Positions 1 through 10,194 of a stretch of 30,657 bases of DNA are shown one piece after another; positions within the stretch are counted from its first letter, which is position 1, and the number at the start of each line of letters is the position of its first letter. The notes under the pieces are model-generated. The model made no database searches. It was not told where the DNA came from and was given only the letters and a program-made list of their open reading frames with translations. Both the position numbers and the translations under genes were made by a program. The DNA is taken from the NCBI GenBank assembly GCA_009731375.1, contig BJOX01000021.1:174915-205571 (forward strand). Reading direction: 5' to 3'. The DNA comes from Paulinella micropora. Taxonomy: Eukaryota > Cercozoa > Imbricatea > Euglyphida.

Positions 1-146
1 TCCATCCATCCATCCATCCATCCATCCATCCATCCACCCACCCACCCATCCACCCACCCACCCAGCCAGCCAGCCAGCCATCCAGCCAGCCAGCCAGCCA
101 CCCACCCACCCACTCTTCATCCACCCACCCATCCACCCACCCATCC

Positions 147-213
<67 letters not shown>

Positions 214-254
214 AATCCATCCATCTTTCTATCTATCCATCTATCTATCTATCA

Positions 255-306
<52 letters not shown>

Positions 307-374
307 GTCTACCTATTTACCTATCTACCAACCTATCTATCTGTCTGTCTTTATATCTATCTATCTATCTATCC

Positions 375-410
<36 letters not shown>

Positions 411-484
411 CTCTATCTCTCTATCTCTCTATCTCTCTATCTATCTATCTATCTATCTATCTACCTTTATACCTATCTACCTAC

Positions 485-560
<76 letters not shown>

Positions 561-592
561 GTATCTACCTATCTACCTATCTATCTATCTAC

Positions 593-634
<42 letters not shown>

Positions 635-819
635 CTCCATCCACCTATCTACCTATCTATCTACCTATCTATCTACCTATCTATCTACCTATCTATCTAC
701 CTATCTATCTACCTATCTATCTACCTATCTACTTATCTATCTATCTATCTATCTATCTTTCTATCTATCTATCTTTCTTTCTATCTTTCTATCTATCTTT
801 CTATCTATCTATCTATCTA

Positions 820-853
<34 letters not shown>
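1..853. repeat. TATC-family microsatellite array with CCAT/CCCA/CCAG start
   Basis: The first 140 bases are CCAT, CCCA and CCAG tetranucleotides. The rest is almost pure TATC with scattered single-base variants (TACC, TCTC, TTTC). It is open in several frames only because the 12-base period contains no stop; no gene is supported. Confidence 0.97.
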
Positions 854-854
<1 letters not shown>

Positions 855-856
855 AG

Positions 857-861
857 ATAGT

Positions 862-956
<95 letters not shown>

Positions 957-1015
957 GTAGGTAGGTAGGTAGGTAGGTAGGTAGGTAGGTAGGTAGNNNN
1001 NNNNNNCGATCGATC

Positions 1016-1112
<97 letters not shown>

Positions 1113-1122
1113 NNNNNNNNNN

Positions 1123-1164
<42 letters not shown>

Positions 1165-1192
1165 TGTAGGTAGGTGGATAGGTAGGTAGGTG

Positions 1193-1251
<59 letters not shown>

Positions 1252-1288
1252 GGATGGATGGATGGATGGATGGATGGATGGATGGATG

Positions 1289-1350
<62 letters not shown>

Positions 1351-1418
1351 AAGAAAGATGGTAGGCATCCTTTTCATAGCCCGCTAAGCGACCTAAGGTA
1401 GGTAGGTAGGTAGGTAGG

Positions 1419-1497
<79 letters not shown>

Positions 1498-1521
1498 ATA
1501 GGTCGATAGGTAGATAGGTAT

Positions 1522-1569
<48 letters not shown>

Positions 1570-1602
1570 GTAGGTAGGTAGGTAGGTAGGTAGGTAGGTA
1601 GG

Positions 1603-1683
<81 letters not shown>
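857..1683. repeat. GATA array, inverted relative to the preceding TATC array
   Basis: GATA repeats with GGTA and GGAT subtracts follow directly after the TATC array, so the two form a very long imperfect inverted repeat centred near 855. Two 10-base gaps (997-1006 and 1113-1122) interrupt it. A short non-repetitive island lies at about 1355-1397. Confidence 0.96.
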
Positions 1684-1713
1684 GTACCGAGGAATCGTCT
1701 GAGGGAGGGGGTA

Positions 1714-1805
1714 GGGGCTCAGTAGAACGAGGATTTGGATTCATCTAGATAGATAGGAATAAGTATGTAAGTAAGTGAGGGCATCGAACATTCTCTCTCT
1801 CTCTG

Positions 1806-1860
<55 letters not shown>

Positions 1861-2450
1861 CACACACACAAACACATACACTCATACACGTATGATCATC
1901 ATACAATCAAGGGGTAGAACCGATGTAGAACCTTGTATTTTACCATACTCTCTTTCTCTAAGTAAGTAAGTGAGTGAGTAAGTATGTGAGTAAGGGGCTC
2001 AGTCGAACGAGGATTTCCAGCATTCTAGATAGTCAGGAATAAGTAAGTAAGTAAGTGAGGAAGTAGGTTGTTTAGTAAGTAATTAAGTAAGCGAGAAAGT
2101 GAGCACATACATACATACATAAATACATACATACAGACATACATACATACATACATACATACGTACATACATAAGTGAGTAAGGGGCTCAGTAGAACGAG
2201 GATCCCCATCATGCTAGATAGATAGGAATAAGTAAGTGAGTAAGTGAGGAAGTAGGAAGTTTAGTAAGTAAGTAAGCGAGAAAGTAAGCACATACATTCA
2301 TACATAAATACATGCATACATACATACATACATACATACATACATACATACATAAGTGAGTAAGGGGCTCAGTAGAACGAGGATCCTATCATTCTAGAGC
2401 GATAGGAATAAGTAAGTAAATAAGTAAGTAGGTCGGCAAGTAAGTAAGTA
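1714..2450 (+). repeat. Minisatellite of about 185 bp with a GGGGCTCAGT core
   Basis: A core beginning GGGGCTCAGTAGAACGAGG recurs at 1714, 1994, 2183 and 2364. Each copy is followed by a TAGATAGATAGGAATAAGTAAG-like stretch and then AAGT- and ATAC-rich DNA. The last two intervals are 189 and 181 bases; the first is 280 because CT and CA tracts (1793-1870) lie inside it. No coding potential was seen. Confidence 0.85.
1793..1872. repeat. (CT)n followed by a short (CA)n tract
   Basis: Dinucleotide CT repeats run to about 1856 and pass directly into CACACA. The tract interrupts the 185-bp minisatellite between its first and second core. Confidence 0.95.
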
Positions 2451-2487
2451 CCTATCTATCTACCTATCTATCTACCTTGGATGGGGC

Positions 2488-2891
2488 NNNNNNNNNNNNN
2501 NNNNNNNNNNNNNNNNNNNNNNNNNNNNNNNNNNNNNNNNNNNNNNNNNNNNNNNNNNNNNNNNNNNNNNNNNNNNNNNNNNNNNNNNNNNNNNNNNNNN
2601 NNNNNNNNNNNNNNNNNNNNNNNNNNNNNNNNNNNNNNNNNNNNNNNNNNNNNNNNNNNNNNNNNNNNNNNNNNNNNNNNNNNNNNNNNNNNNNNNNNNN
2701 NNNNNNNNNNNNNNNNNNNNNNNNNNNNNNNNNNNNNNNNNNNNNNNNNNNNNNNNNNNNNNNNNNNNNNNNNNNNNNNNNNNNNNNNNNNNNNNNNNNN
2801 NNNNNNNNNNNNNNNNNNNNNNNNNNNNNNNNNNNNNNNNNNNNNNNNNNNNNNNNNNNNNNNNNNNNNNNNNNNNNNNNNNNNNNNNNNN
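2488..2891. other. Assembly gap (404 N)
   Basis: This is an uninterrupted run of N between a TATC/TACC tract and the higher-order repeat that starts at 2892. Content unknown. Confidence 0.99.
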
Positions 2892-3960
2892 GGTGCAGTC
2901 AACTGATGATAGGTTGATACAAGGACAGAAAAATTATACAGAAAAAATGGGTATGTGAAATAGATATATGAATAGTTGGATAGATAGATAGATAAGGAGG
3001 TGGGGGAGGTAAGCTGTCGTCATCGTCCGAAGAAGCTTCAGAGCTAACAGATAGAAAAATAGATAGATAGGAACATTGAAAGATGGGTATATATATGTGT
3101 GAATAGATATATGAATAGATGGATAGATAGATAGACAAGGAGGTGGGGGAGGTAAGCTGTCGTCAACTGATGATAGGTTGATAGAAGGATAGAAAAATAT
3201 ATTTAAAAAATGAATGTGTGGATAGATGTATGAACAGATGAATAGATAGATAGACAAGGAGGTGGGGGAGGTCAGGTGTCGTCAGAGCTAACAACAGACA
3301 GAAAAATAAATAGATAGGAAAATGGAAAGATGGATAAAAATGTGTGAATAGATATATTAATAGATGGATAGATAGATAGACAAGGAGGTGGGGGAGGTAA
3401 GCTGTCGTCAACTGATGATGGGTTGATAGAAGGATAGAAAAATATATTTTAAAAAATGAATGTGTGAATAGATGTATGAATAGTATGGATAGATAGATAG
3501 ACAAGGAGGTGGGGGAGGTAAGGTGTCGTCATCGTCCGAAGAAGCTTCACAGCTAACAACAGAAAAATAGATAGATAGGAAAATGGAAAGAAGGATATAC
3601 ATTTGAATAGATATATGAATGGATGGATAGATAGATAGACAAGGAGGTGGGGAGGTAAGCTGTCGTCAACTGATGATAGGTTGATAGAAGGATAGAAAAG
3701 TATATAGAAAAATAAATGTGTGAATATATGTATGAACAGATGGATAGATAGATAGACAAGGAGGTGGGGGAGGTAAGGTGTCGTCAGAGCTAACAACAGA
3801 TAGAAAAATAGACAGATAGGAAAATGAAAAGATGGATTTATATATATGTGAATAGATATATGAAAAGATGGATAGATAGATAGACAGAGAAGTGGGGGGG
3901 GGGGGGGGGGGGGGTGNNNNNNNNNNGTTGATAGAAGGATAGAAAAATATACAATATATA
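2892..3960 (-). repeat. Higher-order tandem repeat, A-Blong-A-Bshort, about 505 bp
   Basis: A block with AAGGAGGTGGGGGAGGT recurs at 2994, 3137, 3256, 3382, 3503, 3641, 3758 and near 3889. Two monomer types alternate strictly: A continues with CAACTGATGATAGGTTGATA, B with a GAGCTAACA or CAGCTAACA sequence. B alternates between a form with an extra 18-base stretch containing GAAGCTTC (2994, 3503) and one without it (3256, 3758). The four-monomer period is therefore about 502-509 bases. A G run and a 10-base gap (3917-3926) disturb the last unit. Confidence 0.88.
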
Positions 3961-3974
3961 TATATATATGTGTG

Positions 3975-3989
3975 AATAGATATATGAAC

Positions 3990-4065
<76 letters not shown>

Positions 4066-4084
4066 GGATAGATAGATAGAAGAG

Positions 4085-4122
<38 letters not shown>
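3975..4122. repeat. GATA then GA microsatellite
   Basis: GATA repeats run to about 4080 and are followed by a pure GA tract. They separate the higher-order repeat from a short unique stretch at 4123-4235. Confidence 0.95.
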
Positions 4123-4235
4123 TTTACTCTCTTGTCGACATAGTGGTAGCCACACCAAGACCTACCTGATAAACAGTACATAAATATAAATACATGTATG
4201 AATGTCAATGTAACACATGTACATGCACATGCACA

Positions 4236-4385
4236 TGACATACACACACACACACACACATACACACAGACACACACACACACACACACACGCACACACA
4301 CACACACACACACACACGCACGCACACACACACACACACGCGCGCGCGCACGCACGCACGCACGCACGCACAAACACGTGCACAC

Positions 4386-4416
<31 letters not shown>
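4236..4416. repeat. (CA)n with CG/CGCA core, potential Z-DNA
   Basis: Alternating purine-pyrimidine DNA consists mainly of CA, with CGCGCGCG and CGCA repeats around 4339-4370. Alternating CG/CA is the classical Z-forming composition. Nothing coding is present. Confidence 0.95.
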
Positions 4417-4544
4417 AAATGGTAGTTACACTAGGACCTGCAAGATAACCAGCATACAAATGTACATATACTTGTGCATATGCATACAAATACACGTGCA
4501 CAACTTACACACACATGCACATACATACACATAGATAGGCCTAG

Positions 4545-4634
4545 GCCTTCGATTTAATGAGTTAAGTTTAACTTCTGATCATCCATACAAATCGTTGCCC
4601 AAGAGCTATTGATTTAACTAGACGGTGACCCTAA
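4545..4634 (+). repeat. Short dispersed repeat, copy 1
   Basis: This stretch of about 90 bases matches 6025-6122. Shared blocks include ATTTAATGA, CATCCATACAAATCGTT, ATTGATTTAACTA and GACGGTGACCCT. It is followed by AT-rich, AATAAT-like DNA, as the second copy is. It may be a small retroposon; the family is not recognised. Confidence 0.75.
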
Positions 4635-4685
4635 TCATGATTATGACAATAACAATAATACTTATTAAAATGAAGAAATAAAGAT

Positions 4686-4893
4686 AATAATAAAAATACA
4701 CATACACATACACGTACACGTACACGTACACGTACACATAGACACACACATATACATACACATACACATACACATACGCATAAGTACTCATATACACATA
4801 CACACACATATATACAAGATCTTATACATACACATACACGTACACATACACATACACATACACATACGCATACACATACACATACACATGCAC

Positions 4894-4942
<49 letters not shown>

Positions 4943-4946
4943 TACA
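4686..4946. repeat. CACATA/CATACA hexanucleotide array
   Basis: Repeats of CATACA and CACGTA units are interrupted near 4790-4830 by a less regular stretch. Confidence 0.93.
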
Positions 4947-4949
4947 AAG

Positions 4950-5730
4950 CACATATATGTCTTTCTTGTTGCCAGTTGTAAATATTTTATACTCGTCTTT
5001 TTGTTGATTTCATGGTAAACTCTCATAATTTTTTGTATGAACTACAAGGGATGAGAACGATAAGAGATAGGAAAGTACGAAAATGAACAGGGAGAAAAAC
5101 AGAAAATGAAAAGTTTTTCTCTTCTAAGCAACGTTGGGGATGCAAAACAAGTCATCCAAACTTGTGAAAACGACAGAAATAGTAATGTACAGCTGAAAAA
5201 AGCAAGCTAGTACGAAATGTGCACGCACGAAAAGTTCTACGAAATCAACACAATCAGAGAGAAACTCTAAAAAGAACGTGAAATTTCAGAAACGGTGGCA
5301 CCAACAACCACACTTTCTAGATCGCTTGGAAGGTCACAAAATGTTGACATGCATGTGCTCAATCTTCCGGGCCGCTATGTTTTCAACGCAATTTGCAGCG
5401 TTCTGATTGTGTCTGCAGGGCGCTGATTGTGTCTGCAGGGCGCTGATTGTGTCTGCATTTGCAATGTTCTGCATCTTGTGCCCGTAGTACTACAAGAACC
5501 ACGAGCAATGAAAAAAGTTTGATGGTTAGTTTCGTGTTTTGGGGATGCCCTTGTTGAAAATCCTCTGGTGCGGTGTGTCCTAATCACCCTCCGAATGCAG
5601 ACACATTCAGAGTGATGTCGTCTGTGTCGGATATTGACGTGGTTAGTTTGTGGGTTCGCGCATATTTGAATCGCGACATTACTGCGCACATTCTTGTTAG
5701 TGTGCATTTCTCGTGCTTGGTACGTAAGTG
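4950..5730. other. Non-repetitive stretch with no recognised gene
   Basis: This stretch of about 780 bases is ordinary AT-rich DNA. The longest open frame on the minus strand (about 110 codons, 5375-5707) is rich in Arg, His and Thr, overlaps a small tandem repeat, and resembles no family I know. I see no other signal. Confidence 0.6.
5398..5458 (+). repeat. 20-bp tandem repeat, three copies
   Basis: The unit GCGCTGATTGTGTCTGCAGG occurs twice almost exactly, preceded by a copy with two extra bases (GCGTTCTG...). The tract is 61 bases in all. Confidence 0.9.
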
Positions 5731-5827
5731 ATTGTTGTTGTTTGTTGATTTGGTCTTTGTCGCGGTTGGGAGGGAAAGTTGGATTGATGCCTGTGTCTAC
5801 CGATTAATGCCTGTGTCTGCCGCTGTG

Positions 5828-6012
<185 letters not shown>

Positions 6013-6024
6013 CTTCTTCTTTTT

Positions 6025-6122
6025 GCCTTTAATTTAATGAAGTTACTTTTACAAGTGATCTCTGGTCATCCATACAAATCGTTAGCCCGAAGGCCATTGA
6101 TTTAACTAAGACGGTGACCCTT
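6025..6122 (+). repeat. Short dispersed repeat, copy 2
   Basis: This is the partner of 4545-4634, about 75-80 percent alike by eye. It is again preceded by a dinucleotide tract and followed by AT-rich DNA that becomes AATAAT (6170-6199). That arrangement suggests a small element with an AAT-rich tail. Confidence 0.75.
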
Positions 6123-6298
6123 ATAATATTAACATTAAAAATTATTTAAATAACGTTGTAATATATTAAAGTAATAATAATAACAATAATAATAATAATA
6201 GTGCTTCTCTGTCAATGGCTGATGCATTTCTGCACATGCGCCTCCATCGTCTCACCCGTGAGGGGAGTACGAAGAATTGACGATAAGCTCTAATGACA

Positions 6299-6397
6299 NN
6301 NNNNNNNNNNNNNNNNNNNNNNNNNNNNNNNNNNNNNNNNNNNNNNNNNNNNNNNNNNNNNNNNNNNNNNNNNNNNNNNNNNNNNNNNNNNNNNNNN
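6299..6397. other. Assembly gap (99 N)
   Basis: An N run lies between two short unassigned unique stretches (6200-6298 and 6398-6564). Confidence 0.99.
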
Positions 6398-6564
6398 TCG
6401 AAACCCCACCCATAACAATCTGGTGTCTGCTGGGTCCTGGGCTATCAACCAGCATATGCGGAGTTTAAGATCTTTTACGCGCGCAACGACCCTCCTCCCC
6501 AGCATCTACCACCAAAGGGTTATGAGTGGGCGTCACAGTTTAACGCATTGAGGCCATTGGGCTG
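6398..6564. other. Unassigned unique block ending at (AAT)n
   Basis: These 167 bases of mixed sequence run directly into (AAT)n. On the plus strand they could be the 3' end of a retroelement with an AAT tail. No protein similarity is recognisable. Confidence 0.4.
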
Positions 6565-6597
6565 AATAATAATAATATAATAATAATAATAATAATG

Positions 6598-6644
<47 letters not shown>
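6565..6644. repeat. (AAT)n microsatellite on the 3' side of the large retroelement
   Basis: About 80 bases of AAT/AATAAT. On the minus strand this reads (ATT)n and lies downstream of the large retroelement. It mirrors the (AAT)n tract at 13208-13377 on the other side. Confidence 0.96.
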
Positions 6645-6647
<3 letters not shown>

Positions 6648-6706
6648 ATATCTGAGGCGTACTGATGCAGCTAATGGCATATCCTCAACGGACATAAGCC
6701 TCCAAT

Positions 6707-7090
6707 NNNNNNNNNNNNNNNNNNNNNNNNNNNNNNNNNNNNNNNNNNNNNNNNNNNNNNNNNNNNNNNNNNNNNNNNNNNNNNNNNNNNNNNNNNNNNN
6801 NNNNNNNNNNNNNNNNNNNNNNNNNNNNNNNNNNNNNNNNNNNNNNNNNNNNNNNNNNNNNNNNNNNNNNNNNNNNNNNNNNNNNNNNNNNNNNNNNNNN
6901 NNNNNNNNNNNNNNNNNNNNNNNNNNNNNNNNNNNNNNNNNNNNNNNNNNNNNNNNNNNNNNNNNNNNNNNNNNNNNNNNNNNNNNNNNNNNNNNNNNNN
7001 NNNNNNNNNNNNNNNNNNNNNNNNNNNNNNNNNNNNNNNNNNNNNNNNNNNNNNNNNNNNNNNNNNNNNNNNNNNNNNNNNNNNNNNNNN
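6707..7090. other. Assembly gap (384 N) in the retroelement 3' region
   Basis: This N run begins 17 bases beyond the reverse transcriptase stop codon and hides most of the 3' UTR. Confidence 0.99.
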
Positions 7091-7107
7091 TAATAGGCTT
7101 CCTCAGA

Positions 7108-10100
7108 CTATAGCATCAGATCCAGATCTTGGACATGTGCCTCCATTGGGTCACCGGGGTCAGCCGATCCCAACGCATTGTCAGAACACCAAACAGACAT
7201 AGCAGCAACAGCAACAGCAGGGGCAGATGGGGGCTGTGAAGTGCATGAAGAGCTAGATGCGAGGGTGTTAGCTGAAGAGAAGAACTCGGAGACACTACGC
7301 TGCGCTCCCGAACCCCTCTCTCTAGCCAGGACGTCCACACTGCGCGGACGGCCGCGCCGCGCAACATCAACGTCACTTGGGGGAGAGGGTGGGACAGAAG
7401 CTGATGGAACCTCAGTGAGGTCAATCACCTCCTCGCCCCCATCCACCCCAAGCTCCTCCCTTTTACTACCCTCCCTAGCAGACCAACACTCAGACACATA
7501 TGATCCAAACAACACATCCAACTTTGGAGGGGGACGCAACGCTGTAACCCCTAACAACGCAGCAAGCCTAAAGTTACTGCGGAAGCGCGACTTCCCCTGA
7601 AAAAACTTACAAAACAATCGTGATTGATCCACAGGCGACATATCATCCCAACCCTGCCGCACAGAGCCCTCCCGCTCCCGCCCAAGCAACACATCCTCCA
7701 CCACAACCTCACCGCCTACGACCTCACCACCCTCCTCACTCCCTCCATCCCCCTCAGCACCCCCCACAGCCATGCCACCGAGCCTCTGCATACTCAGCAA
7801 CAGCTGCTTACGTCTCCCCTCATGCATGGGGCAATCCCATAAGAAGTGCGCAAGGGACTCATTGACATCATCATGACAACAGAAGCAGCGAGGGGACATG
7901 CCACTGACCAACTTGCTGCGGTACAACCGAAGGCGGTTGTTGCAGCTGAGCAACCTTCTCCGAAGCAGATTATAATGCGCATCATCAAGGGCTACCCATC
8001 TTGGGAACTCCTTAGTTCCAAAGACTTGTCTTAGGATGACTCGCAGGCCATCAGTAAGATCGCTGCCTGCCTCTCGCTTGTCCCACATCAGTTGCTGCAC
8101 CATCTTGACGTCCTGCTGAAGGGCCCACTTGTCCACAGTCGAACACCAACCCTCGAGGTCCTTCTCTGAGCTATTTAGGAGCTCCTGAAGCCCTTGTTGT
8201 AGATCCATTGAGTCCCTGATAGCGCCTTCGGCCTCCGCAGTCCAGTCGGATTTGACTTGAGATGCGATGACAGGAAATCGCTTCTCCGGTAGAACACGCA
8301 GCCGTCCATAGAACTTCAGTTGCGCCGCCCGCCGCAAACGCTCCGCACTCAAAGAGCGCGCCAGAAAGAGTGTAATCCACTTGCTTGTCTTAGGGCTGAT
8401 GCCGAGAATCATCCTCATGGGGCGCAGCATTGCTGCCTCCAGCTTGGTGAGCTGCGATACGGGGGCACGCCAGACATCGAAGGCGTACTTCAGCTTGGCC
8501 CCCACAAGTTGATTCCAGCACATGAGACGATACCTAGCTTGTATCTCACCTGCACACCACAAAGAGTACCAACCTGCGGTGGCGACTTCAGTGACACGCG
8601 TAGCCCGCAGGGCCTGCTCCTTCCACTTCAGGTCGTCGGTGATAACCACTCCCAGGTACTTGTACTGACTGGTGACACAAAGCTTCTGGCCGCGAAACCA
8701 CACCACGGGCTCACCTCGCTCCCTGATACTTGGTCGTTTCGCCTTGCTCGACGTGTAAATGGGCATGATTTCCGTCTTGCCGGGCTTCAAGTTGACTTCC
8801 AGCCGGTAATCTTCCGCGAACTTGGCCACAACATTGACCATCTTCTGGAGCTCGGTGCGACTGTGAGCGATGAGGGCCACGTCGTCCGCGTATAGAAGTG
8901 CCTTGATGTCGTTCAGCCGCTTCACATCCGTGATCTTGAGGGCACTCGCCAGCCGATCACACAGCTCATCCATAAAGACGTTGAAGAGTGTGGGAGAGAG
9001 AGGGGACCCCTGTTGGACGCCTACACCCTCCAGTACTTCGGGGGTGAGTGCTCCATCAACTAGCACTTGCGACGAAGTCTGCTCGTAGCACCTGCGTAGC
9101 GTGCGCCAGAACTTGCCCCTTACACCCAGCTTCCAGAGCCTCTCAAATAGGCCATCTCTCCAAACAGACGGGAAAGCCTTGCGTAGATCGACGAACAGGA
9201 CATACGACTCCCGCTTCTGCTGCTGACGCCCCTTCAACCTCTGCCAAAGGGTAAAGACCTGATCCGTAGTGCGACGCCCCGGGCGGAAGCCTCCCTGCTC
9301 TGGACGTAGCTTATCCGGGCCATCCACGAAGAGCGTTAGACGAGTAGCTAATAAGGACAGATACAGCTTACCAAGGCAACTAATAATCGAGATATCCCTC
9401 CAGTTGTCAGGATCCGTAGGATCCCCACCCTTGGGGATATTGACGATGATTCCCTTGCCCCAAGCTTTTGGAGTCCTCTCGGCTTCTCGAATCCAGTTGA
9501 AGTACTGCGTTAAGTAGCCATTGATGTAGGCGCCGCCATACTTGAGCATCTCGTTCTTCACTTTGTCCTCGCCACAAGCTTTGTGGTTATTCAGGGCACG
9601 TTGCCTTGCAAGGACCTCCTCTTGCGTGAACGGCTTGTCCAGCTCTTCGCAAGTGTCTTCACCTACTTCGTGCTCCTTCATAGCCCGGGCCACCTCATCT
9701 CTGAAGCGATCGTTCCAGTGGAACTGCCGCTTAGCTTCGGCTTCCTCCCACTCCAGCGAGCCTGCTTCTGCACAGCACTCCACCACAACAGCCGCACTTG
9801 CCGGATTTTCCCGTGGCTTCACCGAATTTTTCCGAAATTCCTCCCACCGAGCGACCTTTTCCGGCAGCGTACACGCCAGTGAGCCATCCTCCCTTTGCAC
9901 CGGCGCGGAGACCTTCGTTCTGCGTGCCCCGCCAAGCCGCTTCGCGAGTAGCCAAAAGCGCTTTGAGGATTGCTCGCGTTGACATTTGACCGCTTCTTCC
10001 TGCACTTGCTTGAAGGAGGCGGACTTCTTGGCCCGAGTTGCCTTCCGAATTTGCTTGCGGAGCCGTAGCCAATTCAGACGGGCTTCCGCATTCGATTCAT

Positions 10101-10194
10101 CCCTCCTGTATGCTGCGTAGGCCTCCCGGCGCTGCTGAATGAGCTCCTTAGCTCCCCGTCGAACCAATTGTTGGTGAAACGGGGTCGTATACAT
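7108..10194 (-). CDS. Reverse transcriptase frame of the LINE-type element
   Basis: This frame would copy the element RNA at a nicked target (target-primed reverse transcription). It spans 1028 codons without a stop. The fingers region has IPKGGD (about 253-258) and WRDISI (about 265-270, Asp where most LINEs have Pro). QGGFRPGRRTTDQ is at 300-312. The palm has FVDLRKAF with catalytic Asp336, GVQQGSPLS (392-400) and YADD (435-438, 8881-8892). KPGKTE and YKYLG follow. A knuckle C-x2-C-x9-H-x4-C sits at 770-788, and a low-complexity Ser/Pro/Gly-rich tail covers about 800-1028. The first 15 or so residues are probably not native, because the true frame continues from the endonuclease frame through a one-base shift near 10148. 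The two frames overlap by 121 bases. No RNase H domain was seen. Confidence 0.93.
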   Translation of the reverse strand: MYTTPFHQQLVRRGAKELIQQRREAYAAYRRDESNAEARLNWLRLRKQIRKATRAKKSASFKQVQEEAVKCQREQSSKRFWLLAKRLGGARRTKVSAPVQREDGSLACTLPEKVARWEEFRKNSVKPRENPASAAVVVECCAEAGSLEWEEAEAKRQFHWNDRFRDEVARAMKEHEVGEDTCEELDKPFTQEEVLARQRALNNHKACGEDKVKNEMLKYGGAYINGYLTQYFNWIREAERTPKAWGKGIIVNIPKGGDPTDPDNWRDISIISCLGKLYLSLLATRLTLFVDGPDKLRPEQGGFRPGRRTTDQVFTLWQRLKGRQQQKRESYVLFVDLRKAFPSVWRDGLFERLWKLGVRGKFWRTLRRCYEQTSSQVLVDGALTPEVLEGVGVQQGSPLSPTLFNVFMDELCDRLASALKITDVKRLNDIKALLYADDVALIAHSRTELQKMVNVVAKFAEDYRLEVNLKPGKTEIMPIYTSSKAKRPSIRERGEPVVWFRGQKLCVTSQYKYLGVVITDDLKWKEQALRATRVTEVATAGWYSLWCAGEIQARYRLMCWNQLVGAKLKYAFDVWRAPVSQLTKLEAAMLRPMRMILGISPKTSKWITLFLARSLSAERLRRAAQLKFYGRLRVLPEKRFPVIASQVKSDWTAEAEGAIRDSMDLQQGLQELLNSSEKDLEGWCSTVDKWALQQDVKMVQQLMWDKREAGSDLTDGLRVILRQVFGTKEFPRWVALDDAHYNLLRRRLLSCNNRLRLYRSKLVSGMSPRCFCCHDDVNESLAHFLWDCPMHEGRRKQLLLSMQRLGGMAVGGAEGDGGSEEGGEVVGGEVVVEDVLLGREREGSVRQGWDDMSPVDQSRLFCKFFQGKSRFRSNFRLAALLGVTALRPPPKLDVLFGSYVSECWSAREGSKREELGVDGGEEVIDLTEVPSASVPPSPPSDVDVARRGRPRSVDVLARERGSGAQRSVSEFFSSANTLASSSSCTSQPPSAPAVAVAAMSVWCSDNALGSADPGDPMEAHVQDLDLML

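Noticed and set aside
559-1744. Long open frames of YLSI/SIYL repeats on both strands, here and throughout the window
   Set aside because: They are translations of TATC/GATA microsatellite, whose 12-base period contains no stop. There is no domain, and the frames are open on several strands at once.
2468-2917. Open frames of about 140 codons spanning the N run
   Set aside because: They exist only because N codons are not counted as stops.
4162-5026. Cys/Val- and His/Thr-rich open frames
   Set aside because: Products of CA and CACATA dinucleotide and hexanucleotide repeats.
5375-5707. 110-codon minus-strand frame
   Set aside because: It overlaps a 20-bp tandem repeat, has biased composition and matches no known family.
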